Assembly (NCBI GenBank): GCA_021324415.1
Contig: JAJPJF010000177.1
Coordinates: forward strand, 1 to 64,000
DNA: 64,000 nt
Source: Nostocales cyanobacterium Centralia_MAG_434
Lineage (GTDB): Bacteria; Cyanobacteriota; Cyanobacteriia; Cyanobacteriales; Nostocaceae
Reading direction: 5' to 3'
The translations under genes and the position numbers were made by a program. The first letter of the stretch is position 1; each line of letters starts with the position of its first letter. The notes under the pieces were generated by a model, which saw only the letters and a list, made by a program, of their open reading frames with translations, was not told the DNA's origin and made no database searches. Shown one piece after another: positions 1 through 9,486 of this stretch.

Positions 1-233
1 ATTGTATAATGGCTTTCAAACTATAATATTTTCAAGGTTCGGCGTCCCTCCGACGTCGCTTTCGTTGCGCTCGCCTTTTGGGCACTTTTCTATAGTAGCG
101 AGCCTACCCCTGTGTGTCAACCTCTTTTTCCTCTTTTTTGGAAAATTTTTTTTTAAGTCTCCAAAACTCGCCACAGTGTTAGGTTTAAGCAAAAATGGGT
201 TAAGCAATGTGCTGATCAAGGAAAAGTGAACAA
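1..233. other. Leader region upstream of glyQ
   Basis: No convincing gene lies here; the open frames on both strands lack any recognisable family. A TATAAT hexamer at 5-10 could be a -10 box for glyQ, which would give a leader of about 220 nt, but its -35 would lie at the window edge and cannot be checked. A GC-rich stretch at 40-85 contrasts with the AT-rich remainder. AAGGAAAAG at 218-226 is the likely ribosome binding site of glyQ. Confidence 0.4.
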
Positions 234-1136
234 GTGAATTTTCAATCGGTAATAGCAATATTGAACCAATTCTGGGCTGAACGTGGCTGCCTAATTGCCC
301 AGCCCTATGATATTGAGAAAGGAGCAGGCACAAAAAATCCCCATACATTTCTAAGAGCACTCGGACCAGAGCCGTGGGCTGTAGCTTATGTTGAACCCTG
401 TCGCCGCCCAACGGATGGACGCTATGGCGAAAATCCAAATCGCTTTCAACACTATTATCAATACCAAGTTCTCATTAAGCCTTCACCTCCCAATATTCAA
501 GAAATTTATCTCGATTCCTTAAGAGCGTTGGGTATTCGTCCTGAAGACCACGATATCCGCTTTGTGGAAGATAATTGGGAAGATGCAACAGTAGGCGCTT
601 GGGGTACTGGCTGGGAAGTCTGGCTGGATGGGATGGAAATCACTCAGTTTACCTACTTTCAGCAGTGTGGCGGGATGGACTGTCGTCCTGTATCAATTGA
701 GATGACCTATGGTCTAGAGCGACTGACCATGTATCTCCAAGATGTGGAAGCTTTTACTAAAATCCAGTGGACAGATAACATTACATATGGAGATGTTCAT
801 CTACAAGGAGAGATTGAGCAGTGTATCTACAACTTTGAAGCCTCGAATCCAGAAATGCTACTGACTCTATTTAATATGTATGAGCAAGAGGCTCAGCAGT
901 TGACAGAGCGAGGACTGGTTTTACCTAGCTTGGACTATGTGTTGAAGTGTTCGCACATGTTTAACTTGTTAGATGCTAGAGGTGTGATCTCGGTAACAGA
1001 AAGGACTCGTTACATTGCGAGAATTCGCCATTTGGCGCGAAAGGTGGCTCAATTGTATGTTGAGCAACGAGAGAAACTAGGTTTTCCTCTACTCAAAGGT
1101 TCCGCAGAACCACTTGACCCTATTGCCAAAATTTGA
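234..1136 (+). CDS. glyQ: Glycine-tRNA ligase alpha subunit
   Basis: This is the alpha (catalytic) subunit of the bacterial tetrameric glycyl-tRNA synthetase, which joins glycine to tRNA-Gly using ATP in the cytoplasm. The 300-residue length is normal for the family. The protein opens with [18 protein letters not shown] and carries the [19 protein letters not shown] and [13 protein letters not shown] stretches of the class II catalytic core. The start is GTG at 234, with AAGGAAAAG 8-16 nt upstream. The beta subunit gene glyS is not in this window; the two are commonly unlinked in cyanobacteria. A hairpin follows the stop codon. The call is secure from strong family conservation throughout. 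Confidence 0.97.
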   Translation: MNFQSVIAILNQFWAERGCLIAQPYDIEKGAGTKNPHTFLRALGPEPWAVAYVEPCRRPTDGRYGENPNRFQHYYQYQVLIKPSPPNIQEIYLDSLRALGIRPEDHDIRFVEDNWEDATVGAWGTGWEVWLDGMEITQFTYFQQCGGMDCRPVSIEMTYGLERLTMYLQDVEAFTKIQWTDNITYGDVHLQGEIEQCIYNFEASNPEMLLTLFNMYEQEAQQLTERGLVLPSLDYVLKCSHMFNLLDARGVISVTERTRYIARIRHLARKVAQLYVEQREKLGFPLLKGSAEPLDPIAKI

Positions 1137-1142
1137 CTATGC

Positions 1143-1163
1143 CCTCAGACTAGTAGTCTGAGG
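1143..1163 (+). terminator. Hairpin after glyQ
   Basis: CCTCAGACT at 1143-1151 and AGTCTGAGG at 1155-1163 form a perfect 9-bp stem with a 3-nt loop, starting 7 nt after the glyQ stop codon. There is no clear T-run, so it may be an intrinsic terminator lacking a U-tract, an mRNA 3'-end stabiliser or a dispersed repeat hairpin. Confidence 0.5.
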
Positions 1164-1226
1164 CTGTACAAATACAATTCTGTATAGCTATGACTTTAGT
1201 CGTCGGGCATCTGTGCAAAAACTCTG

Positions 1227-3647
1227 ATGATTCAGGCAAGTGGTGTGATTATTGGTCTTGGCTATATTTTTGGGTTGCTATCTACAGCAGTTCCTGGTGG
1301 TGGTTTTTGGGTGTTAGTTATAGGCGTATTAGGAGCATTTGGATTTCATATACGACGCCATACACTACGAAAACCATTGCATATTCAGAAAACTCCTCTA
1401 GCAAATACCAAGACAGTTTCACATAGACGATCGCCCACCACCAAAGAGAAAAATCCTCAATCCCACAAAGGACCTCACTCCCTAACTCCTCACTATCCTT
1501 TCGTTACTCCCCGAGTCTGGCTAGTTGCTGGTGTCGTGGGTTTTCTAGCAAGCCTATACTTTCAGTCGAGAATTCCTCAACCAGGAATTAATGACATTAG
1601 TAAGTTTGTCCCTGTAGACAACGGCAATTATCAAGAACGACTATTTATTGTTCGGGGTACACTGGTCAGTGCACCTCGATTGACTCGCTCTGGGAAGAGT
1701 CAATTTTGGTTTGCACCAACTCAGTTGGATGAAGTAAATAATGATGTTGGTTCACCAAGTGCTAGCAAAGGTGTGACAGGTAAGTTATATGTAACTGTTC
1801 CTTTACTTGAAGCAACGGGGTTACATCATAGTCAACAAATTGCTATTACTGGCGTTTTGTACAAACCAAAACCAGCATCAAATCCAGGTGGGTTCGATTT
1901 TCAGCAATTTCTTAGACAAGAAGGTGCTTTTGCTGGTCTTAGTGGACGACGGATAAGTATTCTGGATGAGGAGCGTAAGTGGGGATTGTGGAAAATCAGA
2001 GACCGAATTGTGCGATCGCAAGTTCAGCAACTGGGTATTCCTGAAGGGACTCTTGTCAGCGCCATGACATTAGGCACCAAAGTTGTTGATTTACCCTACG
2101 ATATTCGCGACGTATTTGTGCGAGTAGGATTAGCTCACGTTTTGGCTAGTCCAGGGTTGAAAACTTCCCTCATCTTGGGTGTCATACTTGCTTTGACAAG
2201 ACGTTCTCCAAGGGTCACTCAATTTCTCATTGGCTGTACATCATTAATTATCTTCCTGTGTTTAACTGGGTTCCAGCCGACAGTAATCAAAGCCGTCATT
2301 ATGGGCTTGGCAGCACTCATTGGAATGGGCTTAAGACGAAAAGTCAGAAAATTGGGTGCGCTATTGCTTGCAGCAGTACTATTGTTGCTGTTTAATCCTT
2401 TATGGATTTGGGATTTAGGATTTCAACTCAGTTTTCTGGCAACGTTGGGGTTAATTGTTACTGTACCGCCATTGATTCAACGCTTAGATTGGTTACCACC
2501 TGCCTTGGCTTCTTTGATTGCAGTTCCCCTGGCTGCCACAATATGGACATTACCGTTGCTATTGCATGTCTTTAGCGTGGTAGCAATTTACTATTTGCCA
2601 GTAGGAATCCTTGCCAGCCCATTTGTTTCTATCATCACTATTGGTGGAATGCTCAGCGCCTTGACAAGCTTAATTTCACCGACTCTTGGAAGTACCTTAG
2701 CTGGATTTTTGTATTATCCAACACATTTATTCATTCAGCTAGTGAGATTTTTTGTTGGATTACCGGGATCATCTGTTGCTGTAGGTAGTATATCTGCAGG
2801 AGCTATGCTAGTAGCTTATATACTACTTATTTCAGTTTGGTTGATACCTTGGTGGCAAAAGCGATGGTGGTTTGCAGGGCTGATCTCTGTTGGGTTGATG
2901 CTAATTCCCGCATGGTATTCTGCAAATACTCTATTTCGGATTACAGTGCTGACAGGTAGTGCCGAGCCAGTACTCGTCATACAAGATCATGGCAAGGTCA
3001 CACTCATTAATAGTAGCGACGAGAGTACAGGACGCTATGCTATCTTGCCATTTTTGCAACAACAGGGTGTGAATCGAATTGATTGGGCGATCGCAACAGA
3101 TTTCCTAGGCACTGGTAGTCATAGTTGGTTAGAGTTGCTACAACATTTACCAATCAAAGCCTTCTATAACTATGCTTTAAACCCAGAAAATGCTTTAGTT
3201 AGCATGGGAACTCAACAAGAAGTGCTAAAGCAACAAGGAATTTACCAACCTTTAGCAGTTGGTCAGACTATAAATACTGGTACGACTGTTACACAACTAA
3301 TTGACGACCAATTGCCTATTTTACAGGTGCAAATTTTAGGTCAGAGTTGGTTATTCGTTGGTAATCTCAAGCCCGAGGTACTGACTCAGCTGCTCAAACA
3401 AGGTACACTACCCCATCCACAAGTATTGTGGTGTCCAGGTCAATCCTTGAAAGCATTAGTGACAACCTTACAACCACAAGTGGCGATCGCATCATCTAAT
3501 GCTATCGACACGAAAACTTTATCTGAACTTAGTTCAAGCCAGACAAAGGTTTTTATTACAGGACAAGACGGCGCTATCCAATGGACACCTGATGGTCAGT
3601 TTGAATCCTTCATACAAGTCACAGAAAACAAAACTTCTATTTTCTAG
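1227..3647 (+). CDS. comEC: ComEC/Rec2-family competence protein
   Basis: Inner-membrane channel protein of natural transformation; in the family it passes single-stranded DNA into the cytoplasm. The 806-residue chain has N-terminal membrane segments (about residues 5-40 and 95-110), a DUF4131/OB-like extracytoplasmic region (about 110-270), a multi-spanning Competence domain (about 290-590, including AHVLASPGLKTSLILGVI) and a C-terminal domain where a metallo-beta-lactamase fold is expected. In that last part the family metal motif HxHxDH is not seen; the equivalent segment reads ATDFLGTGSHSWLELL, so metal binding looks lost. The ATG at 1227 opens directly on a membrane segment. The gene lies 90 bp after glyQ on the same strand and ends facing the protease gene across a repeat tract. 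Role in DNA uptake is inferred from family. Confidence 0.88.
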   Translation: MIQASGVIIGLGYIFGLLSTAVPGGGFWVLVIGVLGAFGFHIRRHTLRKPLHIQKTPLANTKTVSHRRSPTTKEKNPQSHKGPHSLTPHYPFVTPRVWLVAGVVGFLASLYFQSRIPQPGINDISKFVPVDNGNYQERLFIVRGTLVSAPRLTRSGKSQFWFAPTQLDEVNNDVGSPSASKGVTGKLYVTVPLLEATGLHHSQQIAITGVLYKPKPASNPGGFDFQQFLRQEGAFAGLSGRRISILDEERKWGLWKIRDRIVRSQVQQLGIPEGTLVSAMTLGTKVVDLPYDIRDVFVRVGLAHVLASPGLKTSLILGVILALTRRSPRVTQFLIGCTSLIIFLCLTGFQPTVIKAVIMGLAALIGMGLRRKVRKLGALLLAAVLLLLFNPLWIWDLGFQLSFLATLGLIVTVPPLIQRLDWLPPALASLIAVPLAATIWTLPLLLHVFSVVAIYYLPVGILASPFVSIITIGGMLSALTSLISPTLGSTLAGFLYYPTHLFIQLVRFFVGLPGSSVAVGSISAGAMLVAYILLISVWLIPWWQKRWWFAGLISVGLMLIPAWYSANTLFRITVLTGSAEPVLVIQDHGKVTLINSSDESTGRYAILPFLQQQGVNRIDWAIATDFLGTGSHSWLELLQHLPIKAFYNYALNPENALVSMGTQQEVLKQQGIYQPLAVGQTINTGTTVTQLIDDQLPILQVQILGQSWLFVGNLKPEVLTQLLKQGTLPHPQVLWCPGQSLKALVTTLQPQVAIASSNAIDTKTLSELSSSQTKVFITGQDGAIQWTPDGQFESFIQVTENKTSIF

Positions 3648-3673
3648 GGAGTCCCCAATTTGTAGAAACTTCC

Positions 3674-3730
3674 CCTCCCTTGTCCCCCTTGTCCCCCTTG
3701 TCCCCCTTGTCCCCCTTGTCCCCCTTGTCC
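3674..3730. repeat. Short tandem repeat, CCCTTGTCC type
   Basis: About six copies of a 9-nt unit (CCCCTTGTC) lie between the convergent comEC and protease genes. The same unit, or its complement GGGGGACAAG, recurs at several other places in the window. Open frames across it translate as RGT or LVP repeats and are not considered genes. Confidence 0.9.
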
Positions 3731-3752
3731 ACAATAATCTAAAAGTATTTAC

Positions 3753-5042
3753 CTACCTTTGCGCGCTTGTATTGCTTTTTGCAGCGAGTTCTTGATGTAA
3801 AACTTCGACTGCTTTGGCAAATTGGGGATCTGCTAAAGTACCGAGTTTGTCTCGATCATGCAGCCATAAGTCTTGTCGCTGAGCATCTGATATTTCTACC
3901 TTGAAATCTGGCTCAATTCCCCGCTTGTTAATGTCGTGATTTAGGGGAGTGTAGTATTTAGCAATTGTCACTGCTACTCCTGAACCATCATCAAGAGGAC
4001 GAACTGATTGCACTAAACCCTTCCCAAAAGTCCGAGTTCCAACCAAAACAGCACGCTTATTGTCTTGCAAGGCACCTGAAAGAATTTCACTAGCACTAGC
4101 TGAACCTTTATCAACCAAGATAACCAGTGGTTTATTCGTTAACGCACGTCCACTGGCCGTTTCTCGGTCTACCTCTCCTTGACGATCCTTGGTAGAGACA
4201 ATCGTGCCATTATTTAGCCACATGCGCGCAATTTCGACGCTGGAGAAAAGCAATCCCCCTGGATTGTTACGTAAATCCAGGACATACCCAGCCACCTTTT
4301 TGTTTTCTAAGTTTGTGATTGCGTCACGCATCTCTTTACCAGCGTTAGCACTAAACTGGTTCAGACGAATATAACCAGTGTTGCCAGCAGGAGTTTGTTT
4401 TTGGGAGTATTTAACCGGATGAATTTCGATCTTGGCCCGTGTGATCGTAAAGTCTTTTTGTTGACCATTCCGCAGGATCGTCAAGTTTACTGATGTTCCA
4501 GCTTCGCCTCGGATCAGGGCAACTGCCTGGTTTGTATCCATCCCTTCTGTGCTTTTCCCATTGATCTTGACGATCACATCTTTAGCTTGCAGACCCGCTT
4601 TAAAGGCTGGCGTATCTTCGATTGGCGCGATGACAGTCAATTTCTTGCCATTTTTCTCATCTACTCCAATTGATATTCCAATACCCGAAAGCTCGCCAGA
4701 AGTATCCACCTGCAGACTCTTGAACTCTTCTGGGTTCATAAACCGGGTGTAAGGGTCATTAAGCTTCTTCAGCATTTCCCGGATGGACTTGTAAGCGTCT
4801 TCCTTGTTATTGTAGGTCTTGCTTAAATAGTAACGACGAACAGACTGCCAATCTTGATTATTAAATGTACCATCTACATATTGACGGTCAATAATCTGCC
4901 AAACCTCATCTAATAATTCTTTAGGACTTTCTTTAAACAATGCCTGCCCTTGGGAGTGTATACCTAAGCTAGTGACTGCGATCGTGGATAGCGTCACCGC
5001 TGTAGCACCCAACACAACAAGCCCATTTCTTGTAATTACCAT
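3753..5042 (-). CDS. C-terminal processing peptidase (S41 family)
   Basis: A Ctp-type serine/lysine endoprotease that cleaves near the C-termini of exported proteins; the cyanobacterial paralogues CtpA/B/C include the enzyme that matures photosystem II D1. The 429-residue chain has an N-terminal signal or anchor segment (about 8-28), a PDZ domain (about 108-200) and the S41 catalytic core. The catalytic dyad is visible as Ser316 in GSASASEI and Lys341 in TFGKG, 25 residues apart as in E. coli Prc. The start at 5042 gives a proper signal-like N-terminus. It faces comEC tail to tail and lies downstream of ispG on the same strand with a 158-bp gap. Which of the three paralogues it is cannot be settled here, so no symbol is given. 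Confidence 0.93.
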   Translation of the reverse strand: MVITRNGLVVLGATAVTLSTIAVTSLGIHSQGQALFKESPKELLDEVWQIIDRQYVDGTFNNQDWQSVRRYYLSKTYNNKEDAYKSIREMLKKLNDPYTRFMNPEEFKSLQVDTSGELSGIGISIGVDEKNGKKLTVIAPIEDTPAFKAGLQAKDVIVKINGKSTEGMDTNQAVALIRGEAGTSVNLTILRNGQQKDFTITRAKIEIHPVKYSQKQTPAGNTGYIRLNQFSANAGKEMRDAITNLENKKVAGYVLDLRNNPGGLLFSSVEIARMWLNNGTIVSTKDRQGEVDRETASGRALTNKPLVILVDKGSASASEILSGALQDNKRAVLVGTRTFGKGLVQSVRPLDDGSGVAVTIAKYYTPLNHDINKRGIEPDFKVEISDAQRQDLWLHDRDKLGTLADPQFAKAVEVLHQELAAKSNTSAQR

Positions 5043-5200
5043 AATGACAGCTGCGCCAGACGGAAAATATAATTATGACAGTATGCTCAATCTAACACAG
5101 GGTACTACTGTAGAGACTGAGCATATCTTAATATATTTCAAAAAAATGTTTGGCAATCCGGCGAGCTTTGTGGTTTCCAATACAGAATTTTTAAAAAACT

Positions 5201-6427
5201 TTAAGGATCTACCCAGCGTCCATCAGCCTTAATTAAGTTGATTAACTCTTCCACACCTTTGTCTTCCGGAACTTTTTTGATTTCTTCTCTCCCTCGATAA
5301 AGAGAAATATATCCAGGAGTTTTACCAACATATCCATAGTCCGCATCGGCCATTTCTCCGGGTCCATTAACAATACAACCCATAACTGCTATATCCAATC
5401 CTGTCAGGTGCTTGGTAGCTTCTCTGACCTTATGAAGCACTTCTTCAAGATTAAATAAAGTGCGGCCACAGGAAGGACAGGCTACATACTCCACCATTGT
5501 TTTCCGCAATCCCAATGCTTGCAAAATACTGTAGCAAACGGGAATTTCTTTTTCTGGTGGTTCGGTCAATGATACGCGAATTGTATCGCCAATGCCATCA
5601 GCAAGAAGTGTCGCAATACCAGCCGTAGATTTTATCCTTCCGTATTCTCCATCACCTGCTTCTGTAACACCTAAGTGTAGGGGATACTCCATACCATGTT
5701 CATGCATCCGCTGTACCATGAGACGGTACGCAGCTACCATAACTGGTACACGCGAGGCTTTCATCGAAATCACCAAGTTATGGAAGTCTAAGGATTCACA
5801 GATCCGAATGAATTCCAATGCTGATTGCACCATACCTTCTGGGGTGTCACCGTAGGTGAACAACATCCTTTCAGCAAGAGAGCCATGATTAACACCAATC
5901 CGCATGGCTTTACCTTGATCTCGTAGCGTAATGACGAGAGGCTTCAATGTTTCACGAATTTTTTCACCGATTTCGTCAAATTCAGCTTGTGTGTATTCAG
6001 TTCTGCTGGGATTGGGCTTTTCAAACACATACAACCCCGGATTGATCCGTACTTTCTCTATGTGCTTAGCAACTTCTATAGCAATTTTCATTCCATTGTG
6101 ATGCACATCAGCAACAATGGGTACATCTTGGTAAGTTTTGAGCAATTTCTGTTTAATTTCTGCCAAAGCTTTAGCATGAGCCATACTTGGGACAGTAACG
6201 CGAACAATTTCGCAGCCTATTTCATGTAGACGACGAATTGCTGCTACAGAACCATCTATATCTAAAGTGTCTTCATTGATCATTGACTGAACCACAACAG
6301 GGTGAACCCCACCAATGGTGACACTACCAACTTGGACTGGGCGGGTTTTAATACGCTTGATAGTGGTGTCAAAAATGGGTTGACCAGAAGCACTATTGGA
6401 ATTTGTAAGCTTGGACAGAGTTTGCAT
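5201..6427 (-). CDS. ispG: 4-hydroxy-3-methylbut-2-enyl diphosphate synthase (IspG/GcpE)
   Basis: The penultimate enzyme of the MEP isoprenoid pathway, converting 2-C-methylerythritol 2,4-cyclodiphosphate to HMBPP with reduced ferredoxin in cyanobacteria. The 408 residues carry the TIM-barrel start ([12 protein letters not shown]) and the [4Fe-4S] ligands Cys317 and Cys320 in CPSCG, Cys351 in GCIVNGPGE and the ligand Glu358 of the same motif. The start ATG at 6427 ([17 protein letters not shown]) places a short polar leader before the conserved core, as in other cyanobacteria. It is followed by the protease gene on the same strand. All key residues are present and length is normal. Confidence 0.97.
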   Translation of the reverse strand: MQTLSKLTNSNSASGQPIFDTTIKRIKTRPVQVGSVTIGGVHPVVVQSMINEDTLDIDGSVAAIRRLHEIGCEIVRVTVPSMAHAKALAEIKQKLLKTYQDVPIVADVHHNGMKIAIEVAKHIEKVRINPGLYVFEKPNPSRTEYTQAEFDEIGEKIRETLKPLVITLRDQGKAMRIGVNHGSLAERMLFTYGDTPEGMVQSALEFIRICESLDFHNLVISMKASRVPVMVAAYRLMVQRMHEHGMEYPLHLGVTEAGDGEYGRIKSTAGIATLLADGIGDTIRVSLTEPPEKEIPVCYSILQALGLRKTMVEYVACPSCGRTLFNLEEVLHKVREATKHLTGLDIAVMGCIVNGPGEMADADYGYVGKTPGYISLYRGREEIKKVPEDKGVEELINLIKADGRWVDP

Positions 6428-6725
6428 AACCTATAAGGCAATTCCGTGTAGCGAAAATGTCAGATTGAAAAATGTTCTGTTTTTCAGAGTGCCACATGAA
6501 GTGCAAATTTGGGTGATGCAATTGGAGGAAAAACAGAGAAATAAGTAAAAATCCTTATAGAAACCCTTTAATATCGGTCACGGAAGAGTTAGAGTAGGAG
6601 TCTTTTTTTTACGATACGGGGAAGGGAGACAAGGGCGATAGGGAAGACAAGGGGGACAAAGGAAGGGAGGATTAGATTTTGTTGCGTGACGATAGGCTTT
6701 ATTTGAAAGAGGCTGAAATTCCTTG
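6428..6725. other. Intergenic region with purine-rich repeat tract
   Basis: No gene is supported in these 298 bp. At 6611-6670 there is a purine-rich tract with several GGGACAAGG-like units, a member of the tandem-repeat family also seen at 3.7, 26.1, 32.6, 34.6 and 35.7 kb. The part next to 6427 should hold the ispG promoter, but no clear box stands out. Confidence 0.6.
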
Positions 6726-7043
6726 CTAATTAAGGGAAATTTTTGCCCATTCTGGTAAAGTTCGATTCAGCCAATCTAATTGCTGTGGATTACATATAAA
6801 TAGAATGCTCAGCCAGGCAAACATTGAGATTAAACCAGCACTAGTTAACAATATTGAGATTGCAACCATTGATCCTAGACGTCTTCTGGGTTTTTCTGAG
6901 GATAAATTTGTGTTGTTTTGTGATGAAACACTGTAAGAAAGCAGTTTTCTGTTAATTTTTCCCTTAATTCGTTTGTTTTGGCTTGGATTGCTTTGATTTT
7001 GTCTCTGTGACTGCGGTGCTGGGTTTGAAGGACGGTCTACCAT
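6726..7043 (-). CDS. Small membrane protein of unknown function
   Basis: A 105-residue protein with a polar, Asn/Gln/Ser-rich basic N-terminal half, then one or two hydrophobic segments (about residues 58-84, MVAISILLTSAGLISMFAW) and a short C-terminal tail. It looks like a single-pass membrane protein with a cytoplasmic basic region. It ends 6726 and its start is 55 bp downstream of the glycosyltransferase gene on the same strand, so the two may be cotranscribed. No catalytic motif is seen and no function can be assigned; it is retained because of its codon-like composition and clean membrane segment. Confidence 0.6.
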   Translation of the reverse strand: MVDRPSNPAPQSQRQNQSNPSQNKRIKGKINRKLLSYSVSSQNNTNLSSEKPRRRLGSMVAISILLTSAGLISMFAWLSILFICNPQQLDWLNRTLPEWAKISLN

Positions 7044-7098
7044 GATATTTTTTAGTACATTTTAAATAAGTAATTTGCTTAGAGTATTTCTGTCAGCT

Positions 7099-8313
7099 TT
7101 AATTCAGGCAAACTTCCTCATAACGTTTGCCAGCACTTTCCCAAGTAAATTGCTCTTCTATGAATTTTCTGGCATTTTGAGACAACTCAAACCTTAATGA
7201 TGGGTTTTCAAACAGTTGAGTAATTGCCCAAATATACTCTTGCGGTTGATTTGCGCGCAATGCTCTTAGTGGTACATTTTCTCCCTCTACTATCAGTCCT
7301 TCTAGACCGCGATCACTTGCAACCACTGGTACACCTGCAGCCATAGCTTCCAAGGTTTTGTTTTTAATACCAAATCCAGTCCGCATAGGAATAACACATA
7401 CAGTTGCTTTATGTAAGTATTCCGCCATTGAAGACACTTGGCCAGTCACAGTAATTCCAGGTTTTTCTTTCAGTGCTAAAACTTCTGGTGTAGGATGAGC
7501 ACCGACAATATCAAATGTTGTCTCTGGGTAAAGTTTTTGAATTTCTGGTAATATTTTCTTGCTAAAAAAGCAAACAGCATCAATATTCGCTAAATTATCC
7601 ATCGCACCAATAAATATCAATCGGTATCCACCTGGATTTATGATGCGATTGGGAAATAAGGTAAAATCAACACCATTAGGGATAACTGTAATTTCATTGT
7701 CAGGCTGAAATTTCTGTAGTTGTTTTTTATCTTCTTCTGTTGTTACTACAATTGATGAAAATTTGGAGGAGTAGCGTTTTTCATAGCGACGTAAAAGCGG
7801 TAAATAAATTATGTCTCTCAATTTATTTTCAGAAATGCCATTTTTTATTTGGTTGTAACAAGTACCGTAAACGGAACTATGAATATTGACTACAGTTTTG
7901 ATCTGGTTTTGGAAATGCGATCGCACATAGATTTCATTTGCGCTATGTTCACAGGTAATTACATCACATTTCCTTGCCTGTACAATCAGATCAATCGCAT
8001 TTTGCATCTCAATTGAGTAGCGGCTTAAAACACTTGGTGGTGTACCTTTGCTAAGAAATGTGATGAAACGTTGAAATTTTTTCAGTATTTCCCTGGTTGA
8101 CATTTCCTCAGGAGGACGGTTAAAAAGAACCAGATGATCAACATAATCACGTAATTCTAGCACTTCTGTGTCTGTGACACTAGATTCTCGTTGAGTTACC
8201 AGGGTAATAGTATGATGTTGGCTAAGATACTTAAGCAAATGAAATGTCCTTACCTGAGTTCCTCCTCGTGTTGGTGGATAAGGAAATGTGGAAGATAGCA
8301 TCAAAATTTTCAT
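7099..8313 (-). CDS. Glycosyltransferase, GT4-type (GT-B fold)
   Basis: A 404-residue GT-B glycosyltransferase likely to transfer a sugar from a nucleotide-sugar donor to a polysaccharide or lipid-linked acceptor at the inner face of the membrane. The N-terminal acceptor domain begins MKILMLSSTFPYPPTRGGTQ, where the GG loop is typical. The C-terminal donor domain has TVIPNGVDFTLF, FIGAMDNLANID and the signature region GFGIKNKTLEAMAAGVPVVAS with the family EAMAxG motif. It is divergent from a GT2 gene across a 190-bp AT-rich gap, suggesting a small exopolysaccharide or glycolipid locus. The acceptor and the sugar are unknown. Confidence 0.9.
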   Translation of the reverse strand: MKILMLSSTFPYPPTRGGTQVRTFHLLKYLSQHHTITLVTQRESSVTDTEVLELRDYVDHLVLFNRPPEEMSTREILKKFQRFITFLSKGTPPSVLSRYSIEMQNAIDLIVQARKCDVITCEHSANEIYVRSHFQNQIKTVVNIHSSVYGTCYNQIKNGISENKLRDIIYLPLLRRYEKRYSSKFSSIVVTTEEDKKQLQKFQPDNEITVIPNGVDFTLFPNRIINPGGYRLIFIGAMDNLANIDAVCFFSKKILPEIQKLYPETTFDIVGAHPTPEVLALKEKPGITVTGQVSSMAEYLHKATVCVIPMRTGFGIKNKTLEAMAAGVPVVASDRGLEGLIVEGENVPLRALRANQPQEYIWAITQLFENPSLRFELSQNARKFIEEQFTWESAGKRYEEVCLN

Positions 8314-8503
8314 AATTATAGAAATAATATCCAGAGTAAAGAATATAAGATAAAATCCATCTTTAACATACTTTATTTCATCATTAATATCTTTAAAGAT
8401 ATTGTTTTAATATTTTTATTAAAATTCTTCTAAACTTAGAAGAAAAATAAAATATGGATTTTGTATGTTGTAACCTCAAAATTTTGAGTATCCAGAATTT
8501 ATT

Positions 8504-9457
8504 GTGCCTAAAGTAAGTATTTGCATTCCTACTTTTAATCGTGTAGACTTACTACCTTACGCTATTGAAAGTGCATTAAATCAAACTTATCAAGACTTTG
8601 AGCTAATTGTCTGTGATGACGGTTCGCAAGACACGACGTCTCAACTCATGTCAAAATACACAGACCACCGTATCAAGTATATCCGTCATCAACAAAATAT
8701 TGGTAAAAGCAATAATATGCGTTCTGGCTTCGATGCAGCAAAAGGTGAGTACTTTATTAAATTTGATGATGATGATAGATTGACTGCAAATTTTCTAGTG
8801 CGCACCGTACCAATTTTAGAGCAAGACTCAACTATTGATTTTGTTGGTACTGATCACTGGTTAATTGACATTAATAATGTTCGAGATGAGCAAAAAACTG
8901 TAAATAACTCACAGCGTTGGGGGAGAAAAAATTTACCTGCTGGTGTGGTAGACAATTTATTAGAAGCTGTATTTGTTAATCAAAGTTTTCAAATTGGAGC
9001 AACTTTATTTCGTCGCCAAACCTTAAAAGATATAGGGTTTATGCAGCCTAATTGGCAAAATTGTGAGGATAATGATTTATTCGTCAGGCTGGCTTTGGCT
9101 AATAAAAAGGGCTATTATTTACCAGAACTATTGATGGAATATCGAGTTCATCAAGAACAGCAAGGTTTAAGTCGAGCAATTCATTATTTAGACGATAAGT
9201 TACGTTATTTAGCAAGTTATAAATTTGATTCTGAGAAGCTGGAATATATTAGAGTGAAGCGTTTTCAAGAAACACAGTTGTTATTAGGACTGCGCTTGAT
9301 CGAAATTGGTGAAACACAAAAAGGAAGAGAACTGGTTTTAGCTGGTCAATCTATTTCTCCTACTAAGGCTTGGACTGGACTGGGGTTATCACTTCTACCA
9401 GTTAAAGTGCGGGGTCAGGCTTTTGATTGGGTGCGGAGAGTGGGAAGGGGAGGATAA
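8504..9457 (+). CDS. Glycosyltransferase family 2
   Basis: A 317-residue GT-A fold enzyme. It starts at GTG 8504 with PKVSICIPTFNRVDLL, has the nucleotide-binding VCDDGSQD motif around residues 37-44 and the metal-binding triad region KFDDDDR (about residues 88-94). The later NCEDNDLFVRLALA segment supplies the ED base motif. The C-terminal 90 residues are helical and of unknown role. It is transcribed away from the GT4 gene at 7099-8313, and both probably act on the same surface glycan; this is inference. The donor sugar cannot be read from the sequence. The downstream gene is on the opposite strand. Confidence 0.9.
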   Translation: MPKVSICIPTFNRVDLLPYAIESALNQTYQDFELIVCDDGSQDTTSQLMSKYTDHRIKYIRHQQNIGKSNNMRSGFDAAKGEYFIKFDDDDRLTANFLVRTVPILEQDSTIDFVGTDHWLIDINNVRDEQKTVNNSQRWGRKNLPAGVVDNLLEAVFVNQSFQIGATLFRRQTLKDIGFMQPNWQNCEDNDLFVRLALANKKGYYLPELLMEYRVHQEQQGLSRAIHYLDDKLRYLASYKFDSEKLEYIRVKRFQETQLLLGLRLIEIGETQKGRELVLAGQSISPTKAWTGLGLSLLPVKVRGQAFDWVRRVGRGG

Positions 9458-9486
9458 GGGAGTGGAGGGGCACAGGGAAGGGGGAG

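Noticed and set aside
2-229. Plus-strand frame of 75 codons before glyQ, and a minus-strand frame 16-438
   Set aside because: The plus frame has no family pattern and sits in the leader. The minus frame runs antisense through glyQ, which is certain.
1190-1426. Plus-strand frame of 78 codons overlapping the comEC start
   Set aside because: It is an alternative frame of the ComEC membrane segment and has no independent support.
3534-3734. Minus-strand frame with RGTRGT repeats, and the plus frame at 3499-3795
   Set aside because: They are translations of the tandem repeat array and of the end of comEC.
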